In this document: piece by piece, positions 50,004 through 59,011 of the stretch
Layout of the letters: every line of letters begins with the position of its first letter
Numbering within the stretch: the stretch's first letter is position 1
Origin: Nitrosopumilus sp.
GTDB taxonomy: Archaea; Thermoproteota; Nitrososphaeria; Nitrososphaerales; Nitrosopumilaceae
Direction: 5' to 3'
NCBI RefSeq assembly: GCF_025698945.1
Contig: NZ_JAILWM010000001.1
Location: 372,001-436,000, forward strand
Length of the DNA stretch: 64,000 nt
Notes under the pieces: model-generated
Databases searched by the model: none
Seen by the model: the letters and a program-made list of their open reading frames with translations, nothing else
Told to the model about the DNA's origin: nothing
Made by a program: the position numbers and the translations under genes

Positions 50004-50816
50004 CTATGAATTATTTTCAGCATTAATTATTGCTAGTGTTCCAAGCAGTGCTTCTTCAAGTCGTACTGTTTGTGTTGCTTGATTTGGAAAAAAGTTTAGT
50101 GTCTTAGCATTTTGTACATTTTTCATTTTTCCACTTAGAATTTCATGAACTCCTTTTTCTGGAGATCCAAACACCACTAGCGTGTCAAGATCTGATTTTG
50201 TGTATTTTGATAACTGTTCTCTAGTTGCGGTTTTTCCTTTTCTTGATGTAATTATTATGTTGCCTTTCCATTCTGATAACAATGAAAAGAGATTTGCTCT
50301 TTCTTTTACCGAGTATCCCCAATAAAACGGAATTTCATTTCTGTTAATCTCTTTTACTGATAATTTTGGATACCCTTCTTTGAATTGTATCGTGACTCTT
50401 TTACCTACAGGTGTTTTTCCAAAAAATGGAATTAGTTGATTTATCCCTGCATCCACAAATTTTTTACCTTTAATACTTACAACGATTCCTTCTCTAATAT
50501 CTCCACGAATAATTTTTTTTGGATTGGCAGGTGTGATGTGACTTGGAATTTTTAACGGCTGCAGTACCCCTGCAAATTTTAAATCGTTCATTTTTGGAAA
50601 CAATCTTCTTCTCAAAAACTGGGGTGTTTCTAAATATTTTAAAATCATTAACATCAATGCCCCATCTGTTTTATTTTCTCCTTCTTGGTACACATAGATT
50701 GTATCGATTTTAAAAATTGCACATGCTCTTGCTAATACCGATATCTTTCTAGTTTTATCTATCTTCAATGATTCATCTGAAAGTGATGATTCGGGTATTG
50801 CTACAGATAACTTCAA
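50004..50816 (-). CDS. SPOUT-class RNA methyltransferase (DUF171/COG2106)
   Basis: 270 aa. N-terminal VAIPESSLSDESLKIDKTRK and IFKIDTIYVYQEGENKTDG, then YLETPQFLRRRLFPKMNDLK; C-terminal knot residues LDTLVVFGSPEKGVHEIL and NFFPNQATQTVRLEEALLGT. The family is usually encoded just before uL3 in archaea, as here, and the human homologue acts on 28S rRNA. RNA target here not known. Confidence 0.88.
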   Translation of the reverse strand: MKLSVAIPESSLSDESLKIDKTRKISVLARACAIFKIDTIYVYQEGENKTDGALMLMILKYLETPQFLRRRLFPKMNDLKFAGVLQPLKIPSHITPANPKKIIRGDIREGIVVSIKGKKFVDAGINQLIPFFGKTPVGKRVTIQFKEGYPKLSVKEINRNEIPFYWGYSVKERANLFSLLSEWKGNIIITSRKGKTATREQLSKYTKSDLDTLVVFGSPEKGVHEILSGKMKNVQNAKTLNFFPNQATQTVRLEEALLGTLAIINAENNS

Positions 50817-50848
50817 TCTAATTAAATCTCACAATCTTTTAATGATAA

Positions 50849-51595
50849 TTAATTTTTCTCGTGTGGGTATTTCTCTTTTGCAATTTTTGCATAATTTGTA
50901 ATTTGTTTATCTGAGACCAATTCATACAAGCCAGTATCTGTTTTGATACATGCCATTCGAATGTGACTTGTACCTTCTTTATCTTCACTAGATAGATAAA
51001 TCCCTGCAGTAGCTAAAACTGATGCATCTTCTAATGAAAGATCTTGATTGTAAGTTTTTTCTAAAAAGTCTGTCACTTGTTCAGAACCTGAACCAATTGC
51101 AATTGCATCATATGAAATGTATGTTCCACTTGGGTCTGTGAGGTATAATTGAGGTGTATTGTTCACAACTCCTCCCAAAATTAATGCAACACCAAATGGT
51201 CTTACTCCAGCATACTGTGTATATTGTTGAGATTGATCTGCTAAGTGTTTGGCAATTGTTTCAACTTCAACTGGTTCATCATAAATCATTTTGTTACTTT
51301 GTGAGAAAAATCTCGCATTATCTACTTGACTTCTTGCATCTGGAATGTATCCTGCAGCTGCAACTCCGACATGATCATCAATTTGAAAAATCTTTTGAGC
51401 CGTATCTGAGATTTGTAGTTTTCTTGGTTTTTCTTCGACTGCAATTATGATTCCGTCTTTACATTTTACCCCCACGGCAATAGTGCCTCTTCTAACAGTT
51501 TCAATTGCATACTCTACTTGGTAAAGTCTACCGTCAGGAGAAAATACTGTAATAGCTCTGTCATAACCTTGTTGTGCAGGAAGCATTTGAATCAA
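50849..51595 (-). CDS. psmA: Proteasome subunit alpha
   Basis: 248 aa. GYDRAITVFSPDGRLYQVEYA region is the alpha-type signature (N-terminal gate helix), with TIAVGVKCKDGIIIAVEEKP and ALILGGVVNNTPQLYLTDPS. Forms the outer rings of the 20S particle. ATG at 51595; divergent from the DUF371 gene. Confidence 0.95.
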   Translation of the reverse strand: MIQMLPAQQGYDRAITVFSPDGRLYQVEYAIETVRRGTIAVGVKCKDGIIIAVEEKPRKLQISDTAQKIFQIDDHVGVAAAGYIPDARSQVDNARFFSQSNKMIYDEPVEVETIAKHLADQSQQYTQYAGVRPFGVALILGGVVNNTPQLYLTDPSGTYISYDAIAIGSGSEQVTDFLEKTYNQDLSLEDASVLATAGIYLSSEDKEGTSHIRMACIKTDTGLYELVSDKQITNYAKIAKEKYPHEKN

Positions 51596-51638
51596 ATGCT
51601 TTGAAAGTTTAATTTAAGTCTAGCCTATCACTTTTGCC

Positions 51639-52055
51639 GTGAGGTATCAAATACAATTTTCTGGACATGAAAATATTAGATCAAACCATACAAAAACTAT
51701 AGAAATTACAAAAGAGTCTCATTTAACCCCTCAGGGTGATTGCATAGTTGGGGTAAATGCAACTTCAAGTTGTGCCGATTTACCATTGGGATTAAAAGAA
51801 AAACTAAAAAATTCCAATACTGTTGTAACCCTTTCCATCACTGTTGGTGAGTATGAATTTGTAATAGTTGGCAAGGGCCATCCTGAACTACTTTTAACTC
51901 ATAATGAAGACATTGTTATTAGAAAAAGTGATTTTATCTGCCCACGAACGTTAGCAATAAAATGTGACAAATCTTCTGATCTGCTACCACGAGAGATGGT
52001 TTCATTATTGCAAGATCCTAGAACAAAAGGGATCTTTACTATTGATGTTGATTAA
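51639..52055 (+). CDS. DUF371 family protein
   Basis: 138 aa from a GTG at 51639. FSGHENIRSNHTKTIEITKE, the LTPQGDCIVGVNATSSCADL block and ICPRTLAIKCDKSSDLLPRE are the conserved parts of this archaeal family of unknown role. Possibly metal or nucleotide binding; not shown. Confidence 0.85.
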   Translation: MRYQIQFSGHENIRSNHTKTIEITKESHLTPQGDCIVGVNATSSCADLPLGLKEKLKNSNTVVTLSITVGEYEFVIVGKGHPELLLTHNEDIVIRKSDFICPRTLAIKCDKSSDLLPREMVSLLQDPRTKGIFTIDVD

Positions 52056-52095
52056 GAATGTGACAATTTTATACTCTTTATTTCTATTTTCTATT

Positions 52096-52215
52096 ATGGG
52101 TCGTAAAACCAATTTTTTCATTTTGATTCCTTTGGCAGTATTTGCTGCAATTATTCTTGGATTTGGAATGTATAACACATTGTGTAAAAATGTGAATATC
52201 CCTTTGAATTGCTAG
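52096..52215 (+). CDS. Tiny single-pass membrane protein
   Basis: 39 aa from the ATG at 52096: MGRKTNFFILIPLAVFAAII and LGFGMYNTLCKNVNIPLNC. One membrane helix and two Cys on the outer side. 40 bp after the DUF371 gene on the same strand. Confidence 0.5.
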   Translation: MGRKTNFFILIPLAVFAAIILGFGMYNTLCKNVNIPLNC

Positions 52216-52303
52216 ATTTACTTAATTTCTTTTCAAATATTTCCTGTTTTGGTTAATTCTGATTTAGCAAGAATCTCTTAAAGCATGTCTCTTTAGATTT
52301 TTT

Positions 52304-52642
52304 ATGGTAAAAACCATTGAATTACCAATATCAAAATTGCCTACTGATTTAGAATTAAAAAAACTAAAAGAATATTTTAAAGAAATGCCTGTTCAAGAAA
52401 TATTAACCGGACTCAAATTTGCAAAGAATCGATGGTCTGCAAAGGATGCTGGAACCTTAAAGGTGGGTAGAAAAAGTATTATTCAAAAAGAAATTCATTC
52501 TGTCACAACAGAACAAGCTCAATGGAGATTAAAAAATTGGAAGATGATGATTGCAAATTATCGCAGACGTGGATATAGTTATCCTACAATATCGAGAATT
52601 AAAAAAATTTTAATTCAAAAAAGTAAAAAGAAATCAAAATGA
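52304..52642 (+). CDS. Conserved basic protein
   Basis: 112 aa: LKKLKEYFKEMPVQEILTGL, FAKNRWSAKDAGTLKVGRKS and WRLKNWKMMIANYRRRGYSY, with a Lys-rich end. The basic surface suggests nucleic-acid binding. Converges on the CdvB-like gene. No family recognised. Confidence 0.55.
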   Translation: MVKTIELPISKLPTDLELKKLKEYFKEMPVQEILTGLKFAKNRWSAKDAGTLKVGRKSIIQKEIHSVTTEQAQWRLKNWKMMIANYRRRGYSYPTISRIKKILIQKSKKKSK

Positions 52643-52658
52643 AAATTAATCATTCATC

Positions 52659-53309
52659 TTAGATAAAAACATCTGATTTTTTTTCTACAATCTGGTGTTT
52701 GAGACTATCTGGAACATCTGGAATTACAGCTTTAGTTTGACCTGCAATTACACTATGTGCTTCCTCAAGAATTGCTAATGTGTCAGCATTTGTCTCTGTT
52801 CCAACACTCATAGTTTCACCCATACTCATTGATGATCCTGACATAACATCGCCTAATATCTGTGACAAGTCTTGCATAGATGCATTTGCCTCAGGCATAA
52901 TTCCATTTAGTGATGGACTGAGACCTTTGATAATAGACATGCAAGGACTTAGTGTAACTACTACATCGCCCAGTTCTGAAACTGTGTCTAATCTAAGCTT
53001 GATCTGTTCCATACTGAGTTTTGCACCGCTAACCATATTCTTCATCTTTCTGACTTGTGCTAATTCGCTTGCATAAGCTTGTGCGTAACCATTCTTGTTA
53101 TTTCTTTGAGCATTTACTATTTTTTCAAAAATAATATCATGTTTTTTCTTTAGTTTTTCATCTATTGAATCTAATTTTGAGATTTGAAATTGTAATTTTT
53201 TTTGTGCAAAATCAATTTTGTTTTTTAATGGTTCATCTGGTCTTACTTTACCCATAAATTTTTGGGATATGCTTTCTCCTTCTGTTTTATTCCAAGAATT
53301 ACTTATCAT
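52659..53309 (-). CDS. CdvB-like ESCRT-III (Snf7) protein
   Basis: 216 aa. Long basic helical core (DFAQKKLQFQISKLDSIDEK, LAQVRKMKNMVSGAKLSMEQ) followed by VVTLSPCMSIIKGLSPSLNG and an acidic C-terminal helix region DTLAILEEAHSVIAGQTKA. This is the Snf7 fold of the archaeal cell-division protein CdvB. No C-terminal winged helix or clear MIM2 motif is present, so it matches the shorter CdvB paralogues. Forms membrane-remodelling filaments. cdvA and cdvC are not in the window. Confidence 0.85.
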   Translation of the reverse strand: MISNSWNKTEGESISQKFMGKVRPDEPLKNKIDFAQKKLQFQISKLDSIDEKLKKKHDIIFEKIVNAQRNNKNGYAQAYASELAQVRKMKNMVSGAKLSMEQIKLRLDTVSELGDVVVTLSPCMSIIKGLSPSLNGIMPEANASMQDLSQILGDVMSGSSMSMGETMSVGTETNADTLAILEEAHSVIAGQTKAVIPDVPDSLKHQIVEKKSDVFI

Positions 53310-53403
53310 GCCTTATTTTCCTTGATCATTGTGGAAAATTTTGTTTTAAACAGGTTTGTCACTCTTCCTAGTGTAACTGGAGTTACAACTGGGGTTGGTT
53401 ACA

Positions 53404-54510
53404 TCATCCAAAAGTGAATGTAAATATTTGAAATCCTTTACCTTTAATCTTAATTTCCATAATATGTGATGAACTAGAATCACTACTGACTATATTGTAT
53501 AATCCAGGTTCCGATACAACCAGACGATTATCAGAGATGATATCTTTTCCAGCATCTTGTTGAGTTAAAGGACTGTCATCAAGAAATATTTCTAATTCTG
53601 CATCATTTGAAGTGACAATGTTTACTTCTTTTGCATTGTATTGTAGTTTGATAGAGCCAACATCCGAAACTAACTCCATACTATCTGCTAAATTAATCCA
53701 TTCTCCTATTGGATAGAATTTATGAAGATCAATTTTTTTAGGATTTGAATATTTGACTAATTTTTCTGGTTGAAATCCCTCATCACTTCCTAATTGATTT
53801 CTATTTTGAGCAAAGTTATATCCAAAATACAATTCTGGTGTTCTAAAAATTGTATGTTCGAATTCTTCAATTGTGACTAGAGGGACCGCAGATGGCACTT
53901 GAATTCCAAGTGACAATGATCTTTCTTCTAAAAGTTTCTGAATTACTTTTTCCGTTTCTTGATATCCTCCCTCTCCGATATGATCGTATCTGATGAATCC
54001 TTCATGATCAGCAATGTATTTTCTTGGCCAATATCTATTCTCAAAAGCTTTCCATGTTTCCATGTCGTTATCTAATACTACGGGATAATTAATTCCATAT
54101 TTGTCAATGGCCATCTTTACATTTTCAGGATCTTTTTCAAATTCAAATTCAGGTGAATGAATTCCAATAATTAGTAATCCCTGATCTGAGTATTTTTCGT
54201 CCCATGCTGTAATGTATGGGAGTGTTCTGATACAATTGATGCAACTATATGTCCAAATATCATAGAGAACTACTTTATCTTTAATTTTATTTTTTAACTC
54301 TTCTGAAGATGTATTGAGATAATATTCTATTCCAACTAGTTCCGGAGCTTTTTTGAATCTTGATTTATCTATTTTATCTGCAGAATCAGATTCCAAAATG
54401 TTGTTAGATGAAATACTTTCATCAAATGATGAGAAAATCATACTCATTATGCCTACTGCTGTAACTATTACTATGCTAAGAATTAATGCTGTTTTGATTT
54501 CTTGTTTCAT
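53404..54510 (-). CDS. Membrane-anchored TlpA/DipZ-type thioredoxin protein
   Basis: 368 aa. Membrane anchor at 6-28, a thioredoxin-like domain (about 55-200) with the redox motif C90-x2-C93 in WTYSCINCIRTLPYI, and a C-terminal beta domain as in DipZ/TlpA-like proteins (ELYFGYNFAQNRNQLGSDEG, EVNIVTSNDAELEIFLDD). Extracytoplasmic disulphide reductase, probably receiving electrons from the CcdA protein encoded 4 bp upstream. Confidence 0.85.
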   Translation of the reverse strand: MKQEIKTALILSIVIVTAVGIMSMIFSSFDESISSNNILESDSADKIDKSRFKKAPELVGIEYYLNTSSEELKNKIKDKVVLYDIWTYSCINCIRTLPYITAWDEKYSDQGLLIIGIHSPEFEFEKDPENVKMAIDKYGINYPVVLDNDMETWKAFENRYWPRKYIADHEGFIRYDHIGEGGYQETEKVIQKLLEERSLSLGIQVPSAVPLVTIEEFEHTIFRTPELYFGYNFAQNRNQLGSDEGFQPEKLVKYSNPKKIDLHKFYPIGEWINLADSMELVSDVGSIKLQYNAKEVNIVTSNDAELEIFLDDSPLTQQDAGKDIISDNRLVVSEPGLYNIVSSDSSSSHIMEIKIKGKGFQIFTFTFG

Positions 54511-54514
54511 TTAT

Positions 54515-55249
54515 TCACCCCAAAAATAACAATTCATTGAGAAGTGGAAAATTTGCAATGTATGCTAATTGATTTGTAAAAACCAATACTCCCAACACCA
54601 CAATGAATCCCCCTAATATTACATTATAATATTTTAGATGTTTTCCCATCATTCTAATGATTCTAGTGGCTCTTGAATAAAATATTCCAATTAAAATAAA
54701 TGGAATTCCTAAACCTAATGAATATACTAAAAGTAAATTAAATGCAACTGAGGGTGTGGTTGCAGCTAATGTGAGAATTGTTCCAAGAATTGGTCCTACA
54801 CATGGAGTCCATCCTGCTGCAAAAGCTAATCCAAACACAAAAGACATTGGATAACTTGCCTTTGTTCTTTGAGGAAAGAATTTTTTTTCTACATTTAATT
54901 TATTAATTTTTGTTGATAATAGTAAAAATATTCCAAACCCTATAATGATTATTCCTCCAATTTGGTTTAAACCTTCAACAATATTTCCAGTTGATGTTGA
55001 TAGAACACTGTTAATAATTACGCCTAGAGTTGAAAACACTACCGAAAATCCCAAGACAAAAAATACTGAATTTAGTACAATGTTTGCTCTGTTAATTGTA
55101 ATTGTTTTGGACCCTTTATTTTGATTTAATTCTGAGAGTGTTGTTCCGGAAATATATGCAAGAAAAGCTGGAATCATAGGTAAAATACATGGAGCTACAA
55201 AAGATCCGAGTCCTGCAAGTGCAGCAACGGCAAGAGTGATTTCAGCCAT
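54515..55249 (-). CDS. ccdA: CcdA/DsbD-type thiol transporter
   Basis: 244 aa with six hydrophobic helices. The two redox Cys are C21 (FVAPCILPMIPAFLAY) and C150 (AAGWTPCVGPILGT), as in CcdA, which moves reducing power from cytosolic thioredoxin to outer proteins. In operon with the TlpA/DipZ-like gene. Relevant to copper-protein and cytochrome maturation. Confidence 0.9.
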   Translation of the reverse strand: MAEITLAVAALAGLGSFVAPCILPMIPAFLAYISGTTLSELNQNKGSKTITINRANIVLNSVFFVLGFSVVFSTLGVIINSVLSTSTGNIVEGLNQIGGIIIIGFGIFLLLSTKINKLNVEKKFFPQRTKASYPMSFVFGLAFAAGWTPCVGPILGTILTLAATTPSVAFNLLLVYSLGLGIPFILIGIFYSRATRIIRMMGKHLKYYNVILGGFIVVLGVLVFTNQLAYIANFPLLNELLFLG

Positions 55250-55345
55250 AAGTTATTTTTATGATTTTTCCTTTAAAGCCTTCTTCCATATCTTTACCCA
55301 ATGTTTGTGCAATCCGTTTTTAACTAGGTAATTGACAATTTTATT

Positions 55346-55450
55346 ATGAATAAGAGATTCATTATAGTAGGTGTTGCTTTGGCAATTGTAATTACTCTTG
55401 CAGTAATCATTGGATCCCCTGCTCTTGGCGGCTTTGATTCTATGCGTTAA
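55346..55450 (+). CDS. Tiny single-pass membrane protein
   Basis: 34 aa, ATG at 55346: MNKRFIIVGVALAIVITLAV then IIGSPALGGFDSMR. One membrane helix or signal anchor. Convergent with bioF, 3 bp between ends. Function unknown. Confidence 0.45.
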   Translation: MNKRFIIVGVALAIVITLAVIIGSPALGGFDSMR

Positions 55451-55453
55451 TCA

Positions 55454-56581
55454 TTAAAATCGCTTAAATCCCTTCTCAAAGATATCTAGCGTATAATCAA
55501 TATCTGTTTTTGTTAGCCATGCAGTCACTGAAATTCTTAGTCTTGCCTGATTTTTAGGAACTGTTGGATATCTTATAGGTTGAGCATAAATCCCATTTTT
55601 AAATAAAAATTTTCCAAAATCCAAAGATCTCTTTTCATCTCCAATCAGAATTGGAATAATTTGGGTCTTTGAGTTAATTTCATAACCTATTTTCTTAAGG
55701 CCCTTTGATAATTGTAAAGTGTTTTTCTCTAATCTCTTTTTCTGTTTTTCTCGGTTTGTTTCAATTCTCTTTAAGGCATGTTCCACTAAAAATGATGGTA
55801 ATGCAGATGTATAGATAAAGGATTTTGCTTTGTTAATACATAAATCAATTACATTATTTTGTGATGCGACATATCCTCCAAAAGATCCTAAACCTTTACT
55901 TAAACTACTGATATACACATCAATTTTTTTTGCAACATTAAAATGACTTGGAGTTCCTTTACCATCTTTTCCAACCACGAAATCCCCATGTGCATCATCA
56001 ATTATGGTAATCGCATTATTTTTTTCAGAAATTTCGGTAATTTCATCAAGTAAAGAATAGTCTCCATCCATACTAAAAACCCCTTCACTGATTATGAACT
56101 TGTTTTTTGCTTTTGATTTTATTTTCTTCTTCAAATCTTTCATGTCATTATGTTTGTAAATCATCACTTTTGCATTTGATAGTTTACAGGATTCAATAAT
56201 ACTTGCATGATTCAACTCATCACTTAAAATCAAATCTCCTTTATTTGCCATTGATGATATTGTTCCTAAATTCGCCATGTAACCTGTAGGGTAAATTAGA
56301 CTTTTTTGTTGTGATTTGTGCTTTGCAAGAATATTTTCTAATTTTTCATATGATTTATCGTTCCCAGAAACAAGTCTTGAGCTTGATTGTAATTGATTAA
56401 TCTGAATCTTGGTTATTGGTAAGCCCAAATAATCATTTGAACATAAGTTAAGTAATTTTTTTCCATCAATAATTATGTCTGCTTTAGTTGCTTTTCCATA
56501 TCGTAATGTTCTATACAGATTGTTTTTTCTTATCTTTTCTAGTTCTAAATCAATGAAATTTAGTTTACGCTTTAAGGCCAA
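55454..56581 (-). CDS. bioF: 8-amino-7-oxononanoate synthase BioF
   Basis: 375 aa alpha-oxoamine synthase with PLP. LLNLCSNDYLGLPITKIQ, TIIDDAHGDFVVGKDGKG and the PLP lysine in ISSLSKGLGSFGGYVAS are diagnostic. It condenses pimeloyl-thioester with alanine. KBL (2-amino-3-ketobutyrate CoA ligase) is similar, but the bioB-bioA context decides. TTG start at 56581, overlapping bioB by 17 bp. Confidence 0.88.
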   Translation of the reverse strand: MALKRKLNFIDLELEKIRKNNLYRTLRYGKATKADIIIDGKKLLNLCSNDYLGLPITKIQINQLQSSSRLVSGNDKSYEKLENILAKHKSQQKSLIYPTGYMANLGTISSMANKGDLILSDELNHASIIESCKLSNAKVMIYKHNDMKDLKKKIKSKAKNKFIISEGVFSMDGDYSLLDEITEISEKNNAITIIDDAHGDFVVGKDGKGTPSHFNVAKKIDVYISSLSKGLGSFGGYVASQNNVIDLCINKAKSFIYTSALPSFLVEHALKRIETNREKQKKRLEKNTLQLSKGLKKIGYEINSKTQIIPILIGDEKRSLDFGKFLFKNGIYAQPIRYPTVPKNQARLRISVTAWLTKTDIDYTLDIFEKGFKRF

Positions 56582-57542
56582 TCTTCTCTATCATTTCTCT
56601 GTCTTTTTTAGCCTCATTTCCACCCATAGTCAAGTATCCTGAAGTAATAATTCCGTTTGCCCCACTTTGAAGTAATTCTTCACCAGAGTCTTCTAAATTA
56701 AGTTCCCTGCCTCCTGATATTTTGATCACTGATTCTGGTAATAGGAATCTTATCACTGCAAAAATTCTAACTATTTCTGAATTTGGAAGTTGTGTTTGTA
56801 ACTCTAATGGCGTTCCTGGAACTGGAACAAGTATGTTGATGGTAACTTCTTCAGGATATATTCTTGCTAATTCCATCGTCAACTCAAATCTTTGTTCTCT
56901 TGTCTCTCCAAGACCAATAATTCCTCCTGTGCATAATTCCAATCCTGCATCTCTGGCAATTTTTAAAGTATTCAATCTGTCTTCATATGTGTGTGTTGTA
57001 CAAATTTCTGAAAATTTAGATTTTGCAGTTTCTAAATTATGATTGTATCTTTTTACATTTAATTTTTTTAATTTTTCTGCTTGCTCCTTAATGAGAAATC
57101 CTAAACTACATTCAACACTTATTCCAACTTTATTATTAATTTGAGAAATTATTTTGCATACTTTTTCAAAATCTTTTGGTGATGGCTCTCTCCACGCTGC
57201 AACTAGACAATAGGATTCAGCTCCTTCTTGTTTAGCTTTTTCTGCTTTGAGAACAACTTCTTCTGGTGATGGTAATTGATATGTTTCGATACCTGTATCA
57301 AAAAAAGCAGATTGCCCACAAAATGTACAATCTTCACTACATGCATTTTTTTTGATATTGTTTAATTGTTCAACATCCACTTTTTGACCATTAAAATCTC
57401 TTGTAATTTCATTAGCACATTGTGCAAGATCTTTTAGATTTTCATCTGGGATGTTAAATAATTCATGTGCCTCCTCAAATGACAATCCATTTCCAGAAAA
57501 AACTTTCTCTTGACATTCTTTAATGAATTTCTGTACTTTCAT
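56565..57542 (-). CDS. bioB: Biotin synthase BioB (radical SAM)
   Basis: 325 aa from the ATG at 57542 (MKVQKFIKECQEKVFSGNGL). [4Fe-4S] motif C68-x3-C72-x2-C75 in NACSEDCTFCGQS; SAYCLVA-like SYCLVAAWREPSP and YNHNLETAKSKF follow, with ELCTGGIIGLGE. Inserts sulphur into dethiobiotin. A TATA box (57561-57570, minus strand) lies about 20 nt before the ATG and a perfect BirA-type operator immediately upstream of it. Confidence 0.95.
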   Translation of the reverse strand: MKVQKFIKECQEKVFSGNGLSFEEAHELFNIPDENLKDLAQCANEITRDFNGQKVDVEQLNNIKKNACSEDCTFCGQSAFFDTGIETYQLPSPEEVVLKAEKAKQEGAESYCLVAAWREPSPKDFEKVCKIISQINNKVGISVECSLGFLIKEQAEKLKKLNVKRYNHNLETAKSKFSEICTTHTYEDRLNTLKIARDAGLELCTGGIIGLGETREQRFELTMELARIYPEEVTINILVPVPGTPLELQTQLPNSEIVRIFAVIRFLLPESVIKISGGRELNLEDSGEELLQSGANGIITSGYLTMGGNEAKKDREMIEKIGLKA

Positions 57543-57582
57543 GTTCTGATTTAATAATATTCTATTTATAACAATAATGGAA

Positions 57583-57614
57583 TTGTTAACCATTGACAAA
57601 AGGGTGGTTAACAA
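57583..57614. promoter_or_regulatory. BirA-type biotin operator before bioB
   Basis: TTGTTAACC (57583-57591), 14 nt, GGTTAACAA (57606-57614): perfect 9-bp inverted arms. This is the bipartite BirA box known from bacteria and reported in some archaea. It starts 13 bp upstream of the bioB TATA box (57561-57570) and ends at the bioA stop codon, so a bound BirA would cover the TFB/TBP entry side and switch bioB-bioF by biotin level. Confidence 0.85.
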
Positions 57615-58937
57615 CTAAATTAATTGAGATTTGGCTGCTTTAATGGTTTTAATCACTCGTTTTAGGAGTAAATTTAGTTCATTCTCAGTTATTGCTAAGG
57701 GAGGAACTATCATAACGATATTTCCCAATGTTCTAAGATAAATTCCGTTTTTCTTTCCTTCTTCAAAAAATATTTTGTTAATTGATTTTTTAGGGCTAAC
57801 TGGAGTTTTTCTCTCTTGATTTGAAACAAGTTCAATTCCCATTAACATTCCTTTATGTCTAATGTCTCCCACAATATCTATTCCAGATATTTCTTGATAG
57901 TACTTTTCAAAAATTTTTTGTGTTTTTTGTATTTTTTTGATCAGATTATTTTTTTCATACATGTTTAGATTTTCAATAGCAATCGAGGCAGCTATTGGGT
58001 TTCCAGTATATGTGTGTCCGTGAAATAGATGTTTCCATTCATTGAATTCTCCTAAAAATGAATTATACACTTTTTTGTTTGCCAATGTTGCAGCCATAGT
58101 AAGATATCCGCCAGTCAACATTTTACCAAATGCAACAATATCTGGAATACTTTTTTGTTTCTTATATTCTATCATTGATCCTAACCTGCCAAATCCGGTA
58201 GCGATTTCATCTAGTACTAATAATACATCGTGTTTTTTACATAATCTGCTAATTCTTCTTTGAAAATTATCTGGATAAATTATCACTCCTCCTGCCACTT
58301 GTGCCCCGCTTTCCATTACAAATGCTGCAATGTCATTATTTTTTTGAAATTTTTTCTCAATTTTTTCTATACATTGACTTTCGTAGTCTGAAAAAGTTAG
58401 TCCATTTGGAATTCTATACCTGTTAGGTGCTGGAAATTGTATTGTAGAAAATAACTGTTTTTTAAATTTTTTAAAAAATTCTGGAACATATCCTACGGAC
58501 ATTGCTCCGAATGTATCTCCATGATATCCATTTTTCAATGTTGCAATTTGTGTTTTTTTTGATTCACCAATATTTTTCCAATATTGTAATGACATTTTGA
58601 TTGCAATTTCCATTGCCGATGAACCATTATCAGAATAAAATACTCTGTGCATTCCAGGGGAAACCTCTATCAGTTTTTTTGCTAATTTTTCTGCAGGTCC
58701 ATTTGTAAGATTAAACATTGATGAATGTTGAAGCTTTTTACTTTGATTTTGAATACATTTGATTAATTTTGGATTTGAGTGTCCCCAGACATTGCACCAC
58801 ATAGATGCAACTGCATCTATCATTTTATTTCCATTAGAATCTGTTAGCCAAACCCCCTTGGCACTTTTTATCTCATCAAATGATTCCCATTCACTCATTT
58901 GGGTATTTGGATGCCATACAAAACTGGTATTTTTCAA
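57615..58937 (-). CDS. bioA: DAPA aminotransferase BioA
   Basis: 440 aa class III aminotransferase. ASMWCNVWGHSNPKLIKCIQ, the YHGDTFGAMSVGYVPEFFKK block, LVLDEIATGFGRLGSMIEY and PLP lysine in VAFGKMLTGGYLTMAATLA. Transfers an amino group from SAM to 7-keto-8-aminopelargonate. TTG start at 58937. Divergent from bioD with a 74-bp shared promoter region. Confidence 0.93.
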   Translation of the reverse strand: MKNTSFVWHPNTQMSEWESFDEIKSAKGVWLTDSNGNKMIDAVASMWCNVWGHSNPKLIKCIQNQSKKLQHSSMFNLTNGPAEKLAKKLIEVSPGMHRVFYSDNGSSAMEIAIKMSLQYWKNIGESKKTQIATLKNGYHGDTFGAMSVGYVPEFFKKFKKQLFSTIQFPAPNRYRIPNGLTFSDYESQCIEKIEKKFQKNNDIAAFVMESGAQVAGGVIIYPDNFQRRISRLCKKHDVLLVLDEIATGFGRLGSMIEYKKQKSIPDIVAFGKMLTGGYLTMAATLANKKVYNSFLGEFNEWKHLFHGHTYTGNPIAASIAIENLNMYEKNNLIKKIQKTQKIFEKYYQEISGIDIVGDIRHKGMLMGIELVSNQERKTPVSPKKSINKIFFEEGKKNGIYLRTLGNIVMIVPPLAITENELNLLLKRVIKTIKAAKSQLI

Positions 58938-59011
58938 ACATTTTTTATTATTTTTTTGTTCTTAATAATCAAACGACAAGATTAATCAACATTAATAATT
59001 CATAATATTTG

